Assembly (NCBI RefSeq): GCF_002272745.1
Contig: NZ_NPBD01000011.1
Location: 62,001-126,000, forward strand
Direction: 5' to 3'
From: Terribacillus saccharophilus
GTDB taxonomy: Bacteria; Bacillota; Bacilli; Bacillales; Amphibacillaceae
DNA length: 64,000 nt
Positions 59,134 through 64,000 of this stretch are shown here, one piece after another (the stretch's first letter is position 1; each line of letters starts with the position of its first letter). The notes under the pieces were generated by a model. It was given only the letters and a program-made list of their open reading frames with translations. It was not told where the DNA came from and searched no databases. Both the position numbers and the translations under genes were made by a program.

Positions 59134-60399
59134 ATGGAAATAGGCCCTTTAATTAAACTACATAGAATCAAGCAAAACATGACGCAAGAAGACCTAGCAG
59201 CGGGCATTGTTTCAGAATCCTACCTGTCCAAAATCGAAAACCAGAAAACTGACGCCAGTCCAGAAGTCATCGCATTATTATGTGAACGACTAGGGATCCA
59301 GCTTAACGCGGAGAACGAGGATATGATAAAGGAAAAGGCTGAGGAATGGTTTGCGCTTCTTTATGATGCGCATAGTCGAGAAGAACGGGACGCAAAGTAC
59401 CAAGAATTAGAGCAATTATTCAAGAATAGTAATTCTGACTACGAGATACTCTTTGAGATTCATAAGATCAGATACTATCTACTTAGAAATGAAAACGAAA
59501 AAACTAAAGAACAAATTGAAAAGCTTACAAATCTGGAATATTCATTTGATACTAGACAAAGCTTTTTTTGGAATAAGTACTTAGGTAATTATTATCAAAA
59601 TTATGAAGACGATAACGTTAAAGCTCTTCAGTTCTACAAGATGGCAGAGGCTTTAATTAAGAAGATTGAATTAGCGGAAACAGATATAGCTGATATTCAT
59701 TATACGCTTGCAGTAACGCATACTAGATTGATCAACGATTTGAAATCAATCGAATATGCGAATAAAGCACTCGATGTTTTCAGGCAGAATTATAATTTTG
59801 TCCGGTGTGCTCAGTGCCATATTATTTTAGGTATTTGTTACCGTAGAGTGCATATGATCGATATGGCAATTAAGCAATATAATTTAGCACAACATCTTGG
59901 GGAGATAACTGAGAACTCAGAAGTGATTCAACTTTCGAATCATAACTTAGGGTATCTACACTCTACTTTAGGTGAAAGTGATGAAGCCATTAAATATCTA
60001 GAAAAAGCATATGAGATGGGAAGTAACTTCACAACAACTCAAATAACAACTACTATTTCCTTAATTAAAGAGTATTATAATAGTGAAAGAATCGATGAAG
60101 CAAAGATGGTTTTAGAAAAAAATTATTCCCTAGTTAAAGAATTGCCGGCTCATAGCAAGAAGTTGTTTAAACTAGAGATGGACGTATATAAATATGCTAT
60201 CTATCAAGATTATAATAAACTTGAACATACAATAATTAATGAGTTTTTGCCATATTTAGAAGAAAAAAGCGATTATGCTAATATCGTCACCTATTCGAAT
60301 ATGATAGGGGAACACTTCGAAAAATTAAAGAAGTACAAGAATGCTGCCAACTATTATAAGATGGCGAGTCTTAATTATCAAAAACTCTTAAAAGTATAA
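59134..60399 (+). CDS. RNPP-type peptide-binding regulator (HTH + TPR)
   Basis: 421 aa. N-terminal XRE-type HTH (about residues 5-58) with IKQNMTQEDLAAGIVSESYL then SKIENQK. The rest is a helical TPR array with units such as LGNYYQNYEDDNVKALQFYK, ILGICYRRVHMIDMAIKQYN and NHNLGYLHSTLGESDEAIKY. Length and layout match the NprR/PlcR class of receptors, which bind re-imported oligopeptides. A 45-codon exported peptide gene begins 14 nt downstream with its SD on the regulator's stop. The gene is clearly more AT-rich than its neighbours and sits between camS and gatC, as expected of a transferred cassette. Targets unknown. Confidence 0.88.
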   Translation: MEIGPLIKLHRIKQNMTQEDLAAGIVSESYLSKIENQKTDASPEVIALLCERLGIQLNAENEDMIKEKAEEWFALLYDAHSREERDAKYQELEQLFKNSNSDYEILFEIHKIRYYLLRNENEKTKEQIEKLTNLEYSFDTRQSFFWNKYLGNYYQNYEDDNVKALQFYKMAEALIKKIELAETDIADIHYTLAVTHTRLINDLKSIEYANKALDVFRQNYNFVRCAQCHIILGICYRRVHMIDMAIKQYNLAQHLGEITENSEVIQLSNHNLGYLHSTLGESDEAIKYLEKAYEMGSNFTTTQITTTISLIKEYYNSERIDEAKMVLEKNYSLVKELPAHSKKLFKLEMDVYKYAIYQDYNKLEHTIINEFLPYLEEKSDYANIVTYSNMIGEHFEKLKKYKNAANYYKMASLNYQKLLKV

Positions 60400-60413
60400 A
60401 GGAGCGAATTATT

Positions 60414-60551
60414 ATGAAAAAACTACTTGTTGTAACTAGTCTGATTGCGGTTTTGGGAGTTAGTGCAATTGTAGGAAGCAATAACTTGGGTAACGTGGCA
60501 ATGTCAGAGGCTACTCCTGGCGTACTAACAATTAAATTAGTGGATTTTTAA
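60414..60551 (+). CDS. exported pro-peptide, candidate quorum-sensing signal
   Basis: 45 aa. AAAGGAG at 60398-60404 precedes ATG 60414. The N-terminus (MKKLLVVTSLIAVLGVSAIV, residues 1-20) is a typical Sec signal peptide, followed by a polar stretch and the C-terminal tail ending LTIKLVDF. PapR, the partner of PlcR, has the same plan and ends ...LPFEF, also acidic then Phe. A processed 5-8 residue C-terminal peptide is therefore the likely signal for the preceding receptor. The identity of the mature peptide is inference. Confidence 0.78.
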   Translation: MKKLLVVTSLIAVLGVSAIVGSNNLGNVAMSEATPGVLTIKLVDF

Positions 60552-60595
60552 AAATATACTTTCTTAAGAAGGAGAATCCAATTCCTCGCCGAATA

Positions 60596-60610
60596 AGTAC
60601 ATCATGTACT
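60596..60610 (+). promoter_or_regulatory. palindrome downstream of the signal-peptide gene
   Basis: AGTACAT-C-ATGTACT is a perfect 7+1+7 dyad 45 bp after the pro-peptide stop. It may be an operator or an RNA hairpin; no T run follows. Confidence 0.35.
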
Positions 60611-60636
60611 ATTTCCCTTAAGTAAGACCCTCAATT

Positions 60637-60676
60637 GCCCGCTTTATTTTCGGATAAGGCGGGCTTTTTCTTTTTA
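60637..60676 (+). terminator. terminator of the regulator/peptide cassette
   Basis: GCCCGCTTTAT / ATAAGGCGGGC stem with one G-U pair, followed by TTTTTCTTTTT. Confidence 0.9.
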
Positions 60677-60807
60677 TTATGCTTAGTTTCGTTTAGAGGT
60701 AGAAACGTGCTAAAATAGTTATATGTTATAGTCTGGTTGCTTTACGGCAGCTCCTTTTGCTATGATCATTTTTATATACATGTAAGGTGAATTCCGGAGG
60801 TGACAGT

Positions 60808-61098
60808 ATGTCAGAGATTACGAAAGAACAGGTGTTGCATGTAGCGCATTTGGCGCGTCTTGCAATTACTGATGAAGAAGCAGAAAAAATGACGAAGGAA
60901 CTTGATGCGATTATCGGGTATGCCGAGCTTTTGAATGAGCTTGATACGGATAACGTGGAGCCTACGACGCACGTGCTTGATTTGAAGAACGTTATGCGTG
61001 AGGATGAAGCGCGCAAGTGGATCGACCGGGAGGATGCATTGAAAAATGCACCGGATCAGAAAAATGGCCAGTTCCGTGTGCCGTCGATTTTGGACTAA
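60808..61098 (+). CDS. gatC: Asp/Glu-tRNA amidotransferase subunit GatC
   Basis: 96 aa from ATG 60808 (CCGGAGGTGACAGT); the open frame from 60787 includes the SD. GatC belts GatA and GatB together in the enzyme that turns Glu-tRNA(Gln) (and Asp-tRNA(Asn)) into the amide form. [36 protein letters not shown] and [10 protein letters not shown] are typical. Upstream TGCTAAAAT (60708-60716) is a likely extended -10. Confidence 0.95.
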   Translation: MSEITKEQVLHVAHLARLAITDEEAEKMTKELDAIIGYAELLNELDTDNVEPTTHVLDLKNVMREDEARKWIDREDALKNAPDQKNGQFRVPSILD

Positions 61099-61109
61099 GG
61101 AGGAAGATT

Positions 61110-62576
61110 ATGTCTTTGTTTGATTATACATTGAAAGAATTGCAGGAAAAGCTACATAACAAAGAGATTACGGTAACGGATCTTGTGGATGCTTCCTATG
61201 CACGTATTAAGGAAGTAGACGATGAAGTGAAAGCTTTCTTGACGCTTGATGAAGAGAATGCGCGTGCAGCTGCTAAGGAATTGGACGAGCAGGGCGGCGA
61301 CAACCCACTATTCGGTATTCCTATCGGTATTAAGGATAACATCGTAACAAAAGGTCTACGTACGACTTGTGCGAGTAAGTTCCTTGATAACTTCACAGAC
61401 CCGCTTTACGATGCGACAGTCGTTTCCAAGCTAAAAGATAAGAAGACTGTTACAATCGGTAAACTGAACATGGATGAATTTGCGATGGGTTCTTCTAATG
61501 AGAACTCCGCTTATTTCACAACACGTAACCCATGGAACACAGATTATGTTCCTGGCGGATCCAGCGGTGCATCAGCAGCTGCTGTAGCTGCAGGAGAGGT
61601 ATTCTTCTCCCTAGGATCTGATACAGGTGGTTCCATCCGTGAACCAGCTGCATTCTGTGGCGTAGTCGGCTTGAAGCCTACATACGGTCTCGTATCCCGT
61701 TTCGGTCTTGTTGCATTCGCATCATCTCTTGACCAAATTGGACCGATGACTCGTACAGTTGAAGATAACGCGCACTTGCTGCAAGCAATTGTAGGTCATG
61801 ATGAAATGGATTCTACAAGTGCTGATGTAGAAATTCCGAACTACACAGAAGCTTTAAAACAAGATGTGAAAGGTCTGCGCATTGCTGTACCTTCAGAGTA
61901 TCTTGGCGAAGGCGTTTCTGACGAAGTTCGTGAATCCATCAAAGCTGCATTGAAAGTATATGAAGATCTTGGCGCAACTTGGGAAGAAGTTTCCCTTCCA
62001 CATTCCCGTTATGCAGTAGCAGCATACTATTTGCTGTCTTCTTCTGAAGCATCTGCTAACTTGGCGCGTTTTGATGGCGTCCGTTACGGTGTTCGCTCTA
62101 CAGAAGCGGAAAACATGGTTGATGTGTTCAAATATTCCCGCCGCGATGGTTTCGGTGAAGAAGTAAAACGCCGTATCATGCTTGGTACATTCGCTCTTAG
62201 CTCCGGCTATTATGATGCGTATTATAAAAAAGCACAAAAAGCACGTACATTGATCAAAAACGACTTTGACAAAGTGTTTGAGGACTATGATGTCATCGTT
62301 GGACCAACAACTCCGACTCCGGCTTTCAAAGTTGGCGAAAAAGTAGAAGATCCATTAACAATGTACGCAACTGATATCCTGACAATCCCTGTAAACCTTG
62401 CAGGCGTACCAGGAATCTCCTTGCCTTGCGGATTCTCAAGCGAAGGGCTGCCGATCGGCTTGCAAATCATCGGGAAGCACTTTGACGAGGCGACGATCTA
62501 CCGCGCTGCTCATGCATTCGAGCAAGCGACAGATCATCACAAACAGAAACCGGCATTGGGAGGCGTAAAAGGATGA
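61110..62576 (+). CDS. gatA: Asp/Glu-tRNA amidotransferase subunit GatA
   Basis: 488 aa from ATG 61110 (AAGGAGG). Amidase-signature glutaminase subunit. Lys75 of the Ser-cisSer-Lys triad lies in [12 protein letters not shown]; the serines lie in [15 protein letters not shown] and [14 protein letters not shown]. Releases ammonia from glutamine for GatB. Overlaps gatB by 4 bp. Confidence 0.97.
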   Translation: MSLFDYTLKELQEKLHNKEITVTDLVDASYARIKEVDDEVKAFLTLDEENARAAAKELDEQGGDNPLFGIPIGIKDNIVTKGLRTTCASKFLDNFTDPLYDATVVSKLKDKKTVTIGKLNMDEFAMGSSNENSAYFTTRNPWNTDYVPGGSSGASAAAVAAGEVFFSLGSDTGGSIREPAAFCGVVGLKPTYGLVSRFGLVAFASSLDQIGPMTRTVEDNAHLLQAIVGHDEMDSTSADVEIPNYTEALKQDVKGLRIAVPSEYLGEGVSDEVRESIKAALKVYEDLGATWEEVSLPHSRYAVAAYYLLSSSEASANLARFDGVRYGVRSTEAENMVDVFKYSRRDGFGEEVKRRIMLGTFALSSGYYDAYYKKAQKARTLIKNDFDKVFEDYDVIVGPTTPTPAFKVGEKVEDPLTMYATDILTIPVNLAGVPGISLPCGFSSEGLPIGLQIIGKHFDEATIYRAAHAFEQATDHHKQKPALGGVKG

Positions 62577-64000
62577 ATTTCGAAACTATCATCGGACTCG
62601 AAGTACACGTTGAGCTGAAAACGAAATCTAAAATTTTCAGCCCGAGCCCAAATGCATTCGGTGCCGCACCAAATGAAAACACCAACCCTATCGACCTTGG
62701 GTATCCAGGTGTGCTTCCTGTCTTAAATAAAGAAGCAGTAAACTTTGCTATGAAAGCAGCGATGGCACTGAACTGTGAAATCGCGACACATACAAAATTC
62801 GACCGGAAGAACTACTTCTATCCGGATAACCCTAAAGCTTACCAGATTTCTCAATTCGATCAGCCGATTGGAGAGAATGGCTGGATTGAGATTGAAGTAG
62901 ACGGTTATACAAAGAAAATTGGTATCACACGTATTCATATGGAAGAGGATGCTGGTAAACTGTCTCACACAGGCGACGGCTACTCCCTTGTCGATTACAA
63001 CCGTCAAGGAACACCATTGATCGAAATCGTGTCCGAGCCAGATCTTCGTACACCTGCTGAAGCGTATGCTTACCTAGAGAAGATTCGCAACATCATCCAG
63101 TACACTGGCGTATCTGACGTGAAAATGGAAGAGGGTTCCCTTCGCTGTGACGCCAACATTTCCCTTCGTCCAATTGGACAAGAGAAATTCGGTACAAAAG
63201 CAGAGCTGAAGAACTTAAACAGTTTCACATTCGTGCAAAAAGGTCTTGAATTCGAAGAGAAACGCCAGCAGAAGGTTTTGCTTGCTGGAGGAGAAATCCT
63301 GCAGGAAACGCGCCGTTATGATGAGTCTACAAAAGAGACAATCCTAATGCGTATCAAAGAAGGATCTGACGATTACCGTTACTTCCCAGAGCCGGATCTT
63401 GTACCATTGTACATTGACGACGCTTGGAAGGAACGCGTCCGTGCATCCATCCCTGAGCTTCCAGATGCTCGTAAAGCCCGCTATGTAAACGAGCTAGGCT
63501 TACCAGCATATGATGCAATGGTATTGACATTGAGCGTGGAAATGTCCGACTTCTTCGAAGCGACATTGAAAGCTGATGCTGATCCAAAAGCCGCTTCCAA
63601 CTGGCTGATGGGTGAGGTTTCTGCATACTTGAACAAGCAGCAGAAAGACCTTGCTGATACAGCTCTAACGCCAGAAGGACTAGCTAAGATGATTACATTA
63701 ATTGAGGATGGCACCCTTTCCTCTAAACTAGCGAAGAAAGTATTCGCGGAGCTTATTGAAAATGGTGGCGATCCACAACAGATCGTTAAAGATAAAGGAC
63801 TTGTTCAAATCTCTGATGAAGGTCAGCTGACTGAAATCATCTCAAGCATCCTTGATCAGAACGAACAATCTGTTGTTGACTTTAAGAACGGGAAAGACCG
63901 TGCACTCGGCTTCCTAGTCGGCCAAGTCATGAAACAGACAAAAGGCCAAGCCAACCCGCCGATGGTAAACAAAATCCTGATCGCGGAAATGAATAAACGC
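62573..64000 (+). CDS. gatB: Asp/Glu-tRNA amidotransferase subunit GatB (to window edge)
   Basis: 476 codons are open to the last base. This is the normal GatB length, so probably only the stop codon is missing. Kinase-like domain with [30 protein letters not shown] and [12 protein letters not shown] activates the tRNA-bound glutamate or aspartate; the C-terminal YqeY-like tail contacts tRNA. Starts in the gatA stop (ATGA) behind AAAAGG. Confidence 0.96.
   Translation, partial: MNFETIIGLEVHVELKTKSKIFSPSPNAFGAAPNENTNPIDLGYPGVLPVLNKEAVNFAMKAAMALNCEIATHTKFDRKNYFYPDNPKAYQISQFDQPIGENGWIEIEVDGYTKKIGITRIHMEEDAGKLSHTGDGYSLVDYNRQGTPLIEIVSEPDLRTPAEAYAYLEKIRNIIQYTGVSDVKMEEGSLRCDANISLRPIGQEKFGTKAELKNLNSFTFVQKGLEFEEKRQQKVLLAGGEILQETRRYDESTKETILMRIKEGSDDYRYFPEPDLVPLYIDDAWKERVRASIPELPDARKARYVNELGLPAYDAMVLTLSVEMSDFFEATLKADADPKAASNWLMGEVSAYLNKQQKDLADTALTPEGLAKMITLIEDGTLSSKLAKKVFAELIENGGDPQQIVKDKGLVQISDEGQLTEIISSILDQNEQSVVDFKNGKDRALGFLVGQVMKQTKGQANPPMVNKILIAEMNKR

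Noticed and set aside
60567..60623. Possible tiny frame after AAGAAGGAG starting with ATT downstream of the signal peptide gene
   Set aside because: ATT starts are very rare and the 14-codon product has no signal-peptide or pheromone character.

Overview
The window looks like a chromosome segment of a low- to mid-GC member of the Bacillaceae. Shine-Dalgarno sites are strong, TTG and GTG starts are common, and U-tailed hairpin terminators are dense. Gene order matches the Bacillus subtilis ye*/pur/yer region closely: yeaC-yeaD-yebA-guaA, pbuG-x-yebE-yebG-purEKBCSQLFMNHD, and yerC-x-pcrB-pcrA-ligA-camS(yerH)-gatCAB. The dlt operon, rocD and the scattered transporters are not in the B. subtilis arrangement, so this is a relative (a halotolerant genus such as Terribacillus or Virgibacillus is a guess), not B. 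subtilis. No rRNA, tRNA, IS element, prophage or CRISPR array was seen.

Layout. 1-7.2 kb: a partial cupin gene on the minus strand, then a histidine kinase and response regulator running directly into dltXABCD (D-alanylation of teichoic acids). 7.2-7.5 kb: a structured intergenic repeat and a strong terminator. 7.5-11.7 kb: membrane proteins, a GNAT acetyltransferase, rocD and an aldo/keto reductase. 11.7-16.3 kb: a TetR-regulated DHA2 efflux pump with two clear operators, and the ydbS-ydbT pair. 16.4-20.7 kb: several small proteins, a second GNAT protein, a chemoreceptor and a VOC protein. 20.9-23.0 kb: two tandem secreted cell-wall amidases. 23.0-25.5 kb: a small gene with a candidate SOS box, then an AbrB-like gene heading a KhtT/KhtU cation:proton antiporter operon. 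25.7-31.8 kb: MoxR ATPase, DUF58 and transglutaminase genes, then guaA. 31.9-34.6 kb: an aromatic-acid-exporter-like protein and a MurE-like ligase that lacks the usual diaminopimelate-recognition motif. 34.6-50.9 kb: the guanine-riboswitch-controlled pbuG, three ye* genes, and the twelve-gene purine operon under PurR boxes plus a second guanine riboswitch. 50.9-58.9 kb: yerC, an oxidoreductase, pcrB, pcrA, ligA and camS. 59.0-60.7 kb: an AT-rich insert with an HTH+TPR (RNPP-type) regulator and a 45-codon exported pro-peptide. 60.8-64.0 kb: gatCAB, with gatB reaching the window edge.

Functional themes. Purine supply is the largest block: twelve genes convert PRPP to IMP, guaA makes GMP, pbuG imports bases, and two guanine riboswitches plus PurR sites couple them to purine state. 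Envelope biology is the second theme: dlt, two amidases, the MurE-like ligase, PcrB and the dlt-linked two-component system.

The most interesting item is the candidate peptide-signalling cassette at 59.1-60.6 kb. A PlcR/NprR-like receptor is followed 14 nt later by an exported peptide ending in an acidic residue and Phe, as PapR does. It sits next to camS, whose own lipoprotein signal peptide ends in a sequence resembling the cAM373 pheromone.
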